Shown: piece after piece, positions 34,625 through 45,935 of the stretch | Layout of the letters: each line of letters starts with the position of its first letter | Numbering within the stretch: position 1 is the first letter of the stretch | Assembly: GCA_964615935.1 (NCBI GenBank) | Contig: CAZTTG010000018.1 | Location: forward strand, 1-64,000 | Direction of reading: 5' to 3' | DNA: 64,000 bases | Origin: CAZTTG01 sp964615935 | GTDB lineage: Bacteria > Planctomycetota > UBA1135 > GCA-002686595 | Translations under genes and position numbers: made by a program | The notes under the pieces: generated by a model | What the model was told of the DNA's origin: nothing | Database searches by the model: none | Seen by the model: the letters and a program-made list of their open reading frames with translations, nothing else

Positions 34625-36097
34625 CTAGTGCGAGAGCTCGTAGGGGTCGCCCAGGCGCCGCATCTCGGCCTCCAGCAGCTCCCGCATCTCCTCGAGCTTG
34701 TCCGCGTGCTCCGGCAGGCCCGCGAGGTTCACCTGCTTCGCGCGGGGCCGGTTCTTCAGGAGGGAGACCAGCGCGGCTTCGTGGTGCTCGATGAGCAGCT
34801 CGTCGGGATTCTCCCCGAGATCGAAGAGCTGGGTCCGGCGCACCTCGCCCTCCAGCAGGTCGTAGTCGATGAGCTTCCACCCGTCGGTCTTGACCGCGCG
34901 CATGCCCGGCTTGGTGCCCCCGCAGTAGACGCCGTAGAGGACCTCGCGCACGCGCTCGGCCTTCCCCTCGAGGACCGGCCGGATGCTCCGTCCCTCGACC
35001 GCGTCCGGGACGTCGATGCCGGCCAGATCGCACAGGGTGGGGAGCACGTCGAGGAGATAGGCGTAGCCCGACGCCCGGCTCCCCGGCGCGATGCCGGGTC
35101 CCCGCGCGATGAACGGCACCCTCCAGGTGTGCTCGTAGAGGTTCTGCTTCCCGGCCAGGCCGTGCCGCCCGACGGCGATCCCGTGGTCGGCCGTGAAGAT
35201 GACGTAGGTGTTCTCGAGCTCGTCCATGTCGGCCAGCTCGTCGAGCACCCGTCCGACCTGCCGGTCGATGTTCTCGATGCAGGCATACTCGCGTCCGAGC
35301 TCGTTGCGGATCGTGGCCTCGTCGCGCCGCGTCATGACCCCCTGGACCTTCTCCTCGTCCCGCAGGCCGGGGTGACCGTGGTGGAAGGGGTGCGCGGGCA
35401 GGTAGTTGATCTGCAGGGGCGGCGCGTCCGGATCGGACTCGGCCAGCTCTCCCTCGTTGACGGCCCCGTACCTCGCGGCCAGCTCGGGGGTGGCGTGGCG
35501 CGGATCGTGCGGGTGCGAGAAGCCGAAGTAGATCAGGAAGGGGTCGCGGTCCTCGCGCGCCTGTCGCGCCTCCAGATACTCGATGACCTGGTCGCCGTGC
35601 CACTGGCTGCCGCCCTCCGCGGTGCCGGCGCGTTTGGTGTCCTCCCGGCGGTCCGCGAACAGCGCGTTGGCCTCCTTGAAGCTGTTGCCGCGCTTGCAGG
35701 TACGGAAGGTGTCGTAGCCGGCCGCGTTGAAGAGGGCCGGCAGGCTCTGCGCGGCCACCTCCGCCCGGAAGCCCTCGGGCCACTCGATCCCCGGCCCCCG
35801 GGCGCCGGGAATCCGCCACACCGTCCGCCCGGTCATGATCATTGTGCGGGAGGGAGTGCACACCGCGCCCGACCACGACCCCATGTGGTGCGCGTCGGTC
35901 AGGACCATGCCCTCCCGCGCGAGGCGATCGATGTTGGGCGTCCTGCAGAGGGTGTTCCCGTAGGCGCTCAGCGTCTCGGGCGCCTGGTCGTCGGTGAGGA
36001 CGAACAGGAAGTTCGGCCGACGGTCCTGAGCGTCGCTGAGCCGCCCGAGAGCCAGGGAGAAGAGGAGGACGCCGAGGAGGAGGACATGTCGGGACAT
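34625..36097 (-). CDS. Secreted sulfatase (C-x-P-S-R type)
   Basis: This 490-residue alkaline-phosphatase-fold sulfatase has a signal peptide (L-L-L-G-V-L-L-F-S-L-A-L). Metal ligands appear in F-V-L-T-D-D-Q, and the formylglycine motif is C80-T-P-S-R. Further conserved parts are F-S-H-P-H-D-P, F-T-A-D-H-G and G-K-Q-N-L-Y-E-H-T. It hydrolyses sulfate esters, likely on polysaccharides outside the cytoplasm, after a formylglycine-generating enzyme (not in this window) modifies Cys80. It is divergent from the next sulfatase and tail-to-tail with the kinase gene, about 15 bases away. Confidence 0.9.
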   Translation of the reverse strand: MSRHVLLLGVLLFSLALGRLSDAQDRRPNFLFVLTDDQAPETLSAYGNTLCRTPNIDRLAREGMVLTDAHHMGSWSGAVCTPSRTMIMTGRTVWRIPGARGPGIEWPEGFRAEVAAQSLPALFNAAGYDTFRTCKRGNSFKEANALFADRREDTKRAGTAEGGSQWHGDQVIEYLEARQAREDRDPFLIYFGFSHPHDPRHATPELAARYGAVNEGELAESDPDAPPLQINYLPAHPFHHGHPGLRDEEKVQGVMTRRDEATIRNELGREYACIENIDRQVGRVLDELADMDELENTYVIFTADHGIAVGRHGLAGKQNLYEHTWRVPFIARGPGIAPGSRASGYAYLLDVLPTLCDLAGIDVPDAVEGRSIRPVLEGKAERVREVLYGVYCGGTKPGMRAVKTDGWKLIDYDLLEGEVRRTQLFDLGENPDELLIEHHEAALVSLLKNRPRAKQVNLAGLPEHADKLEEMRELLEAEMRRLGDPYELSH

Positions 36098-36231
36098 GGG
36101 CTGGCTCGCGCGTGGCTCGTGGGGGAGCGGGGAACGGGGGGAGGATAACCGGGGCGGTGGCCCCGTCCCTGCGGCGATCGTAGAATCCGGCGCGGCCGCC
36201 GGACCACGGATGGCGCGAGGGAGGTACTGGA

Positions 36232-38045
36232 ATGCCCGACCGCGGAGTGCACGCGGCGCCGATCGGCGCCCTGATCCTTGTGGCGACGGTGGGGTGCGCC
36301 GGCTCCGGGACCGGCCTCCCCTCGACGGGGAGTCCCGGAGGCGGCCGGGCCAACGTCCTGCTCATCATGACCGATGACCAGGGCTACGGGGACCTGGCGT
36401 GCCTCGGCAATCCGATCCTCGAGACGCCTCACCTCGACGCGCTGCACGCGCAGTCGGTGCGGCTGACGGATTTTCACGTCAGCCCGACCTGCTCGCCCAC
36501 GCGGGGCGCGCTGATGAGCGGGCGCAACACCCACTCCGCCGGCGTATGGCACACCATCATGGGCCGCTCCCTGATGCGGCCCGAGGAGGTCACGCTGGCC
36601 GAGGCGTTCCGGGCCGGCGGCTACGCCACGGGGCACTTCGGCAAGTGGCACCTGGGAGACAACTACCCCCTGCGTCCGCAGGATCAGGGTTTCGAGGCGG
36701 CGCTGACGCACGGGGGGGGAGGGATCGTCCAGACGCCGGACCACTTCGGCAACGACTACTTCGACGACACCTACCTCCGCAACGGCGTCCCGGAGCGCCA
36801 CCAGGGCTTCTGCACCGACGTCTGGTTCGACCAGGCCATGCGCTTCATCGAGCGGAGCACGCAGGCCGGCCGGCCCTTCTCTGCTACCTCCCCACCAACG
36901 CCGCGCACTCGCCCTTCTGGGCGCCGGAGGAGTACGAGGCGAGGTACCGCGGCGATCCGCGCGTGCCCGACGCCGGCTTCTACGGGATGATCGGCAACAT
37001 CGACGCCAACGTGGGCCGCATGCTCGAATTCCTCCAGAGGAGGGGCCTGGCAGACGACACCATCCTGATCTTCCTGACGGACAACGGATCGACCTTCGGC
37101 CTGCGCGAGGGCCGGGGCTTTGACGCCGGCATGCGGGGCCGCAAGGGGAGCCACTACGAGGGGGGCCACCGCGTGCCGTGCTTCATCCGCTGGCCCGCGG
37201 GCGATCTGGCGGGGGGGCGCGACGTCGACACCCTGGCGGCCCACCTGGACCTCTATCCCACCCTCCTGGAGCTGTGCCAGCTCGAGCGACCGGCAGGACC
37301 CGAGCTGCACGGCCGGTCGCTCGTCCCGCTGCTGCGCGGGCGGGAGGTGGGCTGGGCGGACCGGGTGCTGGTGGTGGACTCCCAGCGCCGGGAGCTCATG
37401 GAGGAGGGCCTCAACTTTTCGGTGATGAGCCGGAGCTGGCGGCTGTGTAGCGGCGACGAGCTCTACGACCTGCGCAGCGACCCGCGGCAGACGACCAACC
37501 TCGCCGACCGGCACCCGGACGTGGTCGAGCAGCTGAAGGGGGAGTACCGGAGGTACTGGCGGTCCATCGCGCCGATGAACGAGACCTACGTGCGCATCGT
37601 GCTCGGCCATCCGGCGGAGAACCCCGGGCGCCTGACCTGCCACGACTGGCATACCGACAACCAGGGGGTTCCCTGGCACCAGAGCCACGTCCGCAGCGCC
37701 TTTGAGTCCAACGGCTTCTGGGCGGTGGACGTGTCGCAGGCGGGCCGGTACCGGCTCGAGCTGCGCCGCTGGCCGAAGGAGGTGGGCCTGCCGATCGACT
37801 CCCCGCTCCCGGAGGATCCCTGGGTCGCGGACAACCGCCTGCGCGCTCCCGGCAAGGCGATCCACCCGGTTCAGGCCCGGGTGAAGCTGGGCCGCGTGGA
37901 GGCCAGCGCGGAGGTCCACCCGGGGGAGCTGGGCGCGGTCTTCGAACTCGAGCTCGAGGCCGGTCCGGCCGAGCTGTGGACCTGGCTCTCGGACGAGGAC
38001 GGCCGCGAGCGCGGCGCCTACTTCGTCTACGTCGAGCGCCTGTGA
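36232..38045 (+). pseudogene. Frameshifted sulfatase (C-S-P-T-R type)
   Basis: From ATG 36232 the protein reads as a lipoprotein-type sulfatase: V-A-T-V-G-C, L-L-I-M-T-D-D-Q-G-Y-G-D, formylglycine motif C87-S-P-T-R, and F-G-K-W-H-L. At about 36880 the homologous reading jumps one frame: R-P-F is followed by nonsense, while the neighbouring frame continues L-C-Y-L-P-T-N-A-A-H-S-P-F-W-A and runs to TGA at 38043 with normal C-terminal parts (I-F-L-T-D-N-G-S, G-S-H-Y-E-G-G-H). One base appears lost within CCCTTCTCTGC. It is a recent frameshift or a sequence error; restored, the protein is about 604 residues, with a ~150-residue C-terminal beta-sandwich extension. An active gene is possible if the shift is an artefact. 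Confidence 0.8.
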
Positions 38046-38110
38046 CGGCGGAGGGGCGAGGCGCCCGGAGATCGGTGGACCCCTGCCCCGGCGTGCGCTA
38101 TCAAGGAGGC

Positions 38111-39511
38111 ATGCAGCCCACCAGCGCCCCGCTCGTCGTCCTGGCGGGGGTGATCCTGGCCGCGTCCGCCTGCACCGCGATCGACGGTCGCCCGGCTGAC
38201 CACCCCTGCGCGGGGCCCCCGAACATCGTCATCGTGCTGACCGACGACCAGCGCGCCGACGCCCTGGGCTGCGCCGGGAATCCGATTCTCCAGACCCCCC
38301 GGATGGACGCCCTCGCGGAGAGCGGCGTCCGCTTCACCCGCGCCTTCGTCACCACCCCGATCTGCGCGGCGAGCCGGGCCAGCATCCTCACCGGGCTCTA
38401 CGAGCGCGCTCACGGCTACACCTTCCAGAGGCCGCCGCTCGCCCCCGAGCACGTCCACCTCAGCTATCCGGCCCTCCTGCGCAGCGCCGGGTACCGCACC
38501 GGATTCGTCGGCAAGCTCGGGGTGAGACTCCCCGACGGGGCCGCGGCGGAGATGTTCGACGCCTTCCATCCGAGGGTCTATCCCTACTTCGCGGACGACC
38601 TCGGCGGGCGCCACCTCACGGACGCCAACACCGACCGCGCCATCGAGTTCCTCCGCGAGAGCGATCGCGGCCGTCCCTTCTGCCTCTCCATCTCCTACAA
38701 CGCCCCCCACGCCGAGGACGCCAACCCCGAGCAGTACGTCTGGCCCGAGGCCTGCGACTCCCTGTACGCGGACATCGAGATTCCGCCCCCCGCGACGTCG
38801 GATGCGGCCCTCTTCGCCGCCCTGCCGGCCTTCCTCCGCGACTCGCTGAACCGCGAGCGCTGGCGCTGGCGCTTCGACACCCCGGAGAAGCGCCAGCGCA
38901 TGGTGAAGGGCTACTACCGGATGATCAGCGGCGTGGACCAGGCGCTCGGTCGACTCCTCACCGCGCTGGAGGAGCAGGGGCTGGCCGAGGACACCGTCGT
39001 CATCCTGACCAGCGACAACGGCTACTTCCTGGGCGAGCGCGGCTACGCCGGCAAGTGGTCGATGCACGACCTCTCCACCCGCGTTCCGCTGGTCATCCAC
39101 GATCCGCGCGAGCCAGCCCACCTTCGGGGCCGCAGCGTCGACGAGCTCACCCTGAACGTGGACCTCGCGCCGACGATCCTCTGTCTCGCGGGGGTCCCGG
39201 TCCCCGACTCCATGCAGGGGCGCTCCCTGCTCCCCCTCCTGCGGGGCCGCGCTGCCGATCGGCGCGAGGAGGTCTTCACCGAGCACCTCTGGGAGTACGA
39301 GTCGATTCCCCGGACGGAGGCCGTTCGCACGAGTCGCTGGAAGTACGTCCGCTACCTCGACCACCCCGAGTACGAGGAGCTCTACGATCTGGTCCGCGAC
39401 CCCCGCGAGGAGGTCAACCTCGCCGGAGAGGAGTCCCACGCACGGCGACTCCGGGAGCTCCGCGAGCGGTGCGAGCGCTGGGGGGAGCGCCTCGCTCCGC
39501 ACGATCCCTGA
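38111..39511 (+). CDS. Lipoprotein sulfatase (C-A-A-S-R type)
   Basis: The ATG at 38111 follows AAGGAGG and opens a lipoprotein signal (I-L-A-A-S-A-C). The 466-residue sulfatase has V-L-T-D-D-Q, the sulfatase signature C85-A-A-S-R-A-S-I-L-T-G, G-K-L-G near 138 and T-S-D-N-G-Y-F-L-G-E. The C-x-A-x-R form of the formylglycine motif is an accepted variant, common in N-sulfoglucosamine- and iduronate-sulfatase-like enzymes. It is co-directional with the frameshifted sulfatase, 65 bases after it. The target is likely a sulfated polysaccharide. Confidence 0.88.
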   Translation: MQPTSAPLVVLAGVILAASACTAIDGRPADHPCAGPPNIVIVLTDDQRADALGCAGNPILQTPRMDALAESGVRFTRAFVTTPICAASRASILTGLYERAHGYTFQRPPLAPEHVHLSYPALLRSAGYRTGFVGKLGVRLPDGAAAEMFDAFHPRVYPYFADDLGGRHLTDANTDRAIEFLRESDRGRPFCLSISYNAPHAEDANPEQYVWPEACDSLYADIEIPPPATSDAALFAALPAFLRDSLNRERWRWRFDTPEKRQRMVKGYYRMISGVDQALGRLLTALEEQGLAEDTVVILTSDNGYFLGERGYAGKWSMHDLSTRVPLVIHDPREPAHLRGRSVDELTLNVDLAPTILCLAGVPVPDSMQGRSLLPLLRGRAADRREEVFTEHLWEYESIPRTEAVRTSRWKYVRYLDHPEYEELYDLVRDPREEVNLAGEESHARRLRELRERCERWGERLAPHDP

Positions 39512-39693
39512 GCCGGTCCATGCACCTGGGGATGCGCCCATGACCCACCGGTTGGCCCTGTCCGTTCCCGCCGGCCACGCGCTCCTCGACCACTATCGGG
39601 GCGGGACGTCGGGGTCGTGGATGCGGCGGGAGGCCGTTCCCGTGGGCGTGGATCGCCGGGCCCGGAGAGGCCGTTTGGGCGAGGTTCTGGCGG

Positions 39694-39886
39694 GTGTACC
39701 TCTTCATCCTGTTCGGTCTGGCGGTGGTGACCACGATCTGGTTCACCCTCGGCGGCTTGAGGGACATCGCGCACCTCTTGCGCTCTCTACGCATCCAGGT
39801 GCGAGATCACTCCGACGACGGCAGGGTGCGTCCCGCGGAGAGCCCGCACGGCTCGAGGACAGCCGCCGCGTCGGCCGAGGCGGACC

Positions 39887-39894
<8 letters not shown>
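39694..39894 (+). pseudogene. 3' remnant of a sodium:solute symporter-like gene
   Basis: The frame ending at 39894 reads W-A-W-I-A-G-P-G-E-A-V-W-A-R-F-W, then V-Y-L-F-I-L-F-G-L-A-V-V-T-T-I-W-F-T-L-G-G-L-R-D. It is one membrane helix followed by a basic tail and D-H-S-D-D-G-R-V, which resembles the last helix and tail of SSS-family symporters. Nothing of the other 11-13 helices is present. Its stop overlaps the next gene's start, so the oxidoreductase was probably the downstream partner of a transporter. A 66-residue single-helix protein from GTG 39694 is the alternative. Confidence 0.45.
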
Positions 39895-41284
<1,390 letters not shown>

Positions 41285-41791
41285 TGCAGATCACCTACCT
41301 CGAGGCCTACCTGCGCATCGCGACCCTGCGCGCGAGGAGCGCGGCTGGATTCCGCGGCTGGCTGGCGCAGATCGCCGAGAACAACCTGCGCGACGCGATC
41401 CGTGCCCTCCAGCGCGACAAGAGGCCAGAGAGCCACCGCCGCGTCACGCGTGGGAGCGGCACCTCGGCCGAGACCCTGGTGGCGACCCTGATGGACGCCA
41501 GCCCGACCGCCGGCTCGATCGCCGCGGGCCGCGAGGCGGTCTCGCGGCTGCGTGAGGCGCTGAAACGGCTTCCGGACAGCTACCGGCAGGTGGTCGTCGA
41601 GCTGGATCTCGCCGAGCGCCCGGTGGCCGAGGTCGCCGCCGACATGGAGCGGAGCCCCGGAGCGGTTCACATGCTGCGCGCCAGGGCTCTCGATCGGCTG
41701 AGAGAGCTCCTCGGGGGCGGGATCCCGTTTTCCGGGGATTCCGCGTGAGGGGCGCCCGCCCGCGGCGCCGGGCCTCCGGAGGAAGTGCCCA

Positions 41792-44700
41792 ATGACGAGC
41801 ATCAACGGAGAAAACGCGCGTCCCGACCCCGACCCCATTCGCGCCGCCCGGGACGAAGCCGAGCGAGCCCTCCCGGCCGATCCGGCCACCTCGGCCGAGC
41901 GAGCGGGAGAGGTCATCGGCCGCTACAAGCTGCTGCAGCTCATCGGCGAGGGCGGCTTCGGCACGGTCTGGATGGCCGAGCAGACGGAGCCGGTTCGCCG
42001 CAAGGTAGCGCTCAAGCTCATCAAGCGCGGCATGGACACCAAGCAGGTGATCGCCCGCTTCGAGGCGGAGCGCCAGGCGCTGGCCCTGATGGAACACCCC
42101 AACATCGCGCAGGTCCACGATGGGGGGGAGGCGGCCGACGGGCGGCCGTACTTCGTGATGGAGCTCGTACCGGGCGTTCCCATCACCGAGTTCTGCGATC
42201 GGGAGCACGTCGATACCAAGGGGCGTCTGAGGCTGTTCGTGATGGTCTGCCGCGCGGTGCAGCACGCCCACCAGAAGGGGATCATCCACCGCGATCTGAA
42301 GCCGAGCAACGTCCTGGTGACGCTGCACGACGGGGTGCCGGTGCCGAAGGTGATCGACTTCGGGATAGCCAAGGCGATCCACAGTCCCTTGACCGAGAAG
42401 ACGCTCTTCACCGAGTTGAAGGTGATCCTCGGTACGCCGGAGTACATGGCGCCCGAGCAGGCGGAGCTGTCGGGTCTGGACGTGGACACGCGGGCTGACA
42501 TCTACGCATTGGGTGTGCTCCTGTACGAGCTGCTGACCGGCACCCAGCCGTTCGAACGCCTGCGCACCAGGGGGTATCTCGAGATGCTGCGGGTGATCCG
42601 GGAGGAGGATCCACCCAAGCCCTCGACGCGCATCAACTCACTGGGAGACCGGATGATGGAGATCGCGCAGCGCCACCGGGTGGCGCCGAAGATCTTCGGC
42701 CGGCTGGTGAGGGGGGACCTGGACTGGATCTCGATGAAGGCCATGGAGAAGGACCGCCAGCGGCGCTACGAGAGCGCGGGCGCCCTCGCCGCCGACATCG
42801 GCCGGTACTTCGACGACGAGCCGGTGCTCGCGGGCCCCCCGGGGGCGGCCTACCGGACGCGGAAGTGGCTGCGCCGGCATCGGACCGCCGCGATCTCGGC
42901 AGCCATGATCCTGCTGGCCCTGTTCGGCGGCCTGGCGGCCGAGGAGTCGCAGCGCCGGCGGGCCGCCAGGCTGGGCGGCGAGGCCTTGCGGAACCTCCAG
43001 GTCGCGGAGCAGCGCGGTGAAGCCTTGCAGCGGGCCCTCGCCGCGGAGTCGCTCGCGCGGGGCGACGCCGCGCGGCGGGGCGACGAGGCCCGTACCGCCC
43101 TCGACCAGGCGCTCAGGCAGAGCTACGTGGCGAACATCCGCGCCGCGAACATGCACCGCGAGCAGGGGAACGTCCAGGCGGTGACGGACCGGCTCGAGGC
43201 CTGTGCAGCGGAGCTTCGCGGCTGGGAGTGGCGCTACCTCGAGGCGCGAGCCGATGTCGCGCTGCACACCTGGAATCACCCCGGAGTCGACGAGCTGGCC
43301 CTGATCGACGGCGGGCGGCGGGTCATCTCCAGCACGCTGGCCCGCACCTTCGATCGCACGGTCCCCGCCGGCCGGACCCTGAAGGTCTGGGACGTGCGCA
43401 CCGGCGAGCTTCTCCAGGAGCTCACCGACAGCGAGGCCGCGACCGGCTCCTTCGCCGTCTCCGCCGACGGCCGTCGGATCGCATCGATCACGCGACCCTC
43501 CGAACAGGAGCGCGTGGCGGCCCTGGAGGCCGCGCGGGCGGCGACCCTGCCCGGGCACGTGACGGTGGTTCCCACGCTGCGGAACTTCGTGCGCATCTGG
43601 GAGCCGGAGACCGGCCGCGAGGTCTGCCGCCTGGAGCCGGAGGCCCCGGTGCGGGGGGTCGCGATGTCCGCCGACGGCCGGCGCGCGGCCACGTACGGCG
43701 ACGACCACGCGCTGCGCATCTGGGGTACGGACGACGGTATCGAGACCGCGGTGCTGCGCGGCCACGGGTCTCGCATCGCCTCACTGGCCATGAGCCCGGA
43801 TGGTCGTCTCGTCGTGTCGGGGGGGAGCTACCGCGACCCCGCCGACCACGACTACAGCGTCCGCCTCTGGGACGCGGAGACCGGCGAGGCCGTGCTGGTC
43901 CTTCGGGGACACCAGCGCAGCGTGGACGCCGTGGGCATCAGCGAGGACGGCAGGCGCATCGTGTCGGGCTCGAGCGACGGAGAGGTCCTCCTGTGGGACG
44001 CCGAGAGGGGCGAGCTCCTCGCGCGTTGCGCGGGCCACGACGGCAACGTGTCCGGAGTCGCGCTCGACGCCGACGGGTCCCGCGCCTGTTCGGTCTCCGA
44101 GGACGGGAGCTTGCGGGTCTGGTCGGGCACCTCGGGCGCACTCGTCGCCGTGTTGCGCGGCCACGGGGGATGGATCGGCGCCGTGGCCGTGTCGAGCGAC
44201 GGCGCCACCGCGGTCACCGGGTGCGGAGCGGACGGCACCGTCCGGCTGTGGGAGGTCTCGCTGATGCTGCACGACCCGGCCCCGTTGACGATGGGCTCCA
44301 GCGCGAGCGACGTCGGCGTCACGCCCGACGGGCGGTACCTCCTGGCGATCGCGGATTCGGGGATCCAGGTCCTGGACTCCGCCACGGGAGCCGTCCGGTG
44401 CACGATGCGCGGTCATGAGTTGGGAGTGAGCGACATGGCCCTCAGCGCCGACGGCCGGCGCATGGTCTCCGGCGGTTCGGACAGCATCAACCCCGTGACG
44501 GGTGAGCGCCCCACCGACCGCAGCCTGCGGGTGTGGGACGTCGGGAAATGCGAGCCGATCCGGGTGCTGGAGGGAACGCAGGGCCCGGCCCGGCACGTGG
44601 CCATCAGCGGAGACGGCAGGTTCGTGGCCTGCGTGGACGATGGCGGTGGGGCCTCGGTGTGGCGTGTGGCCAGCGGGGAGCGGATCACGACCATCGGCCC

Positions 44701-45148
44701 GGAAGGGGGCGCCGGCCAGGTGCGGCATCGAGCCACCGGAGCGATTGCCCTCACTCACGACGGATCCGCGGTCCTGACCGGCTGTCTCGACCACGCCATC
44801 CGCATCCACGATGTCGACACCGGGGAGCTCCGCGCCACTCTCACGGGCCACGAGGGGAGCGTGGGGGTGCTCGCGCTCAGCCGGGACGAGCGCCTGCTCG
44901 CATCGGGCGGGGGAGACGGGACGATCCGACTCTGGGACCTGTCCACCGGAGAGCAGCGGGCGATGGGGAGCGACCGATCCCGCATCCTCGGGTTGGCGTG
45001 GAGTGAGGAGGATCGACGGCTGCTGTCCGTCTCGGAGAAGTTCCTGCGGATCTGGGACGGCGCGACGGGCGAGGAGCTCCTCGTGCTGCATCCCGGAGAC
45101 ACGGACTACCTGACGTCGGTCGCGTCCGTGGGGGGGGCCGCATCGTGA
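41792..45148 (+). CDS. Ser/Thr kinase with WD40 repeats
   Basis: A 1118-residue Planctomycetota-type kinase: G-E-G-G-F-G-T-V-W, V-A-L-K, H-R-D-L-K-P-S-N, I-D-F-G-I-A-K and G-T-P-E-Y-M-A-P-E, covering ~42-340. A single membrane helix near 370 (A-A-I-S-A-A-M-I-L-L-A-L-F) is followed by a coiled, Ala/Arg/Glu-rich linker to ~430, and then ~11 WD40 repeats (units ending L-W-D or I-W-D, with G-H near their starts) reaching the end. It probably senses a signal outside the membrane and acts with the upstream sigma factor. The start has GGAGGAAGTGCCCA before ATG. The reading ends just after a run of eight G; the true protein likely continues in the next frame (see the next entry). Confidence 0.85.
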   Translation: MTSINGENARPDPDPIRAARDEAERALPADPATSAERAGEVIGRYKLLQLIGEGGFGTVWMAEQTEPVRRKVALKLIKRGMDTKQVIARFEAERQALALMEHPNIAQVHDGGEAADGRPYFVMELVPGVPITEFCDREHVDTKGRLRLFVMVCRAVQHAHQKGIIHRDLKPSNVLVTLHDGVPVPKVIDFGIAKAIHSPLTEKTLFTELKVILGTPEYMAPEQAELSGLDVDTRADIYALGVLLYELLTGTQPFERLRTRGYLEMLRVIREEDPPKPSTRINSLGDRMMEIAQRHRVAPKIFGRLVRGDLDWISMKAMEKDRQRRYESAGALAADIGRYFDDEPVLAGPPGAAYRTRKWLRRHRTAAISAAMILLALFGGLAAEESQRRRAARLGGEALRNLQVAEQRGEALQRALAAESLARGDAARRGDEARTALDQALRQSYVANIRAANMHREQGNVQAVTDRLEACAAELRGWEWRYLEARADVALHTWNHPGVDELALIDGGRRVISSTLARTFDRTVPAGRTLKVWDVRTGELLQELTDSEAATGSFAVSADGRRIASITRPSEQERVAALEAARAATLPGHVTVVPTLRNFVRIWEPETGREVCRLEPEAPVRGVAMSADGRRAATYGDDHALRIWGTDDGIETAVLRGHGSRIASLAMSPDGRLVVSGGSYRDPADHDYSVRLWDAETGEAVLVLRGHQRSVDAVGISEDGRRIVSGSSDGEVLLWDAERGELLARCAGHDGNVSGVALDADGSRACSVSEDGSLRVWSGTSGALVAVLRGHGGWIGAVAVSSDGATAVTGCGADGTVRLWEVSLMLHDPAPLTMGSSASDVGVTPDGRYLLAIADSGIQVLDSATGAVRCTMRGHELGVSDMALSADGRRMVSGGSDSINPVTGERPTDRSLRVWDVGKCEPIRVLEGTQGPARHVAISGDGRFVACVDDGGGASVWRVASGERITTIGPEGGAGQVRHRATGAIALTHDGSAVLTGCLDHAIRIHDVDTGELRATLTGHEGSVGVLALSRDERLLASGGGDGTIRLWDLSTGEQRAMGSDRSRILGLAWSEEDRRLLSVSEKFLRIWDGATGEELLVLHPGDTDYLTSVASVGGAAS

Positions 45149-45771
45149 CCGGCACGAGATCCGGGCTCCTCGTGTGGTCGGACTCCCTCGAGAGCATCCG
45201 CGGCCTGAGTCGCCGCGCCCTCCGGCGCGATCGCGCCGCTCCGATGGTCGGCTCTCTCTTCCGCGAGCACGTCTGGGCCGATGCGGTGGTCTCGGCGCTC
45301 CGGCGGCGTGACCTGGAGCCGGGCCTGCGCGAGGTGGCCATCGAGATGGCCCGCGAACGCGGAGAGCCCCCCCCGCGGGCGCTCAACTCCATGAGCTGGC
45401 GGATCGTTCGCGAGCCGGGCGCCTCCGCGGATTCCTACGCCCGCGCCCTGGAGATGGCCCGCGGCGCGACCGGGGCCGAGCCGGACAATCCGAACTTCGC
45501 GAACACCCTGGGCGTCGCCCTGTTCCGAGCCGAGCAGTACGACGAGGCCCTGCTGGTCCTGCGGCGCGCCGACGAGCTGAACCTGGAGTCACGGCGGCCC
45601 GGCAACCGCGTCGCCGATCTGGCGTTCCTGGCCATGTGCCACCAGGCCCTCCACGCCCCCGACGAGGCGCGCCTGGTGCTCGCCCAGGTCCGGGCTCTGT
45701 GCGTGGACGAGGAGGACCCGGAGGTCCTGGGCTTCCTGGAGGAGGCGGTCGAGCTCATCGAAGGTCGGTGA
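45145..45771 (+). CDS. TPR-containing C-terminal part of the WD40 kinase, read in a shifted frame
   Basis: The GTG at 45145 overlaps the preceding stop (GTGA). The first residues (T-G-T-R-S-G-L-L-V-W-S-D) are the end of a WD40 blade, so this is the natural continuation of the kinase: S-V-G-G, then R-I-V-T-G. After a helical linker come TPR-like helices (N-F-A-N-T-L-G-V-A-L-F-R-A-E-Q-Y-D-E-A-L, D-L-A-F-L-A-M-C-H-Q-A-L). A frameshift in the G8 run (45130-45137) separates the two parts. Translational coupling at the GTGA overlap could still make it as a separate protein. The region to 45936 has nothing recognisable. Confidence 0.65.
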   Translation: MTGTRSGLLVWSDSLESIRGLSRRALRRDRAAPMVGSLFREHVWADAVVSALRRRDLEPGLREVAIEMARERGEPPPRALNSMSWRIVREPGASADSYARALEMARGATGAEPDNPNFANTLGVALFRAEQYDEALLVLRRADELNLESRRPGNRVADLAFLAMCHQALHAPDEARLVLAQVRALCVDEEDPEVLGFLEEAVELIEGR

Positions 45772-45935
45772 CGGTCAGGCGCCGAAGGCGGCGGCGCGCG
45801 AAGGCCGCTGCCCCACGGGACCTGAACACCGGGCCGGGATCGGGATCGACATCGATCCGGGGGGATCCGCGCGCTCAGCGGTATCATGGGCGGCCTCGCC
45901 CGGCCGCCGCGACCGCCCCCGAGAGGATTGACGTG

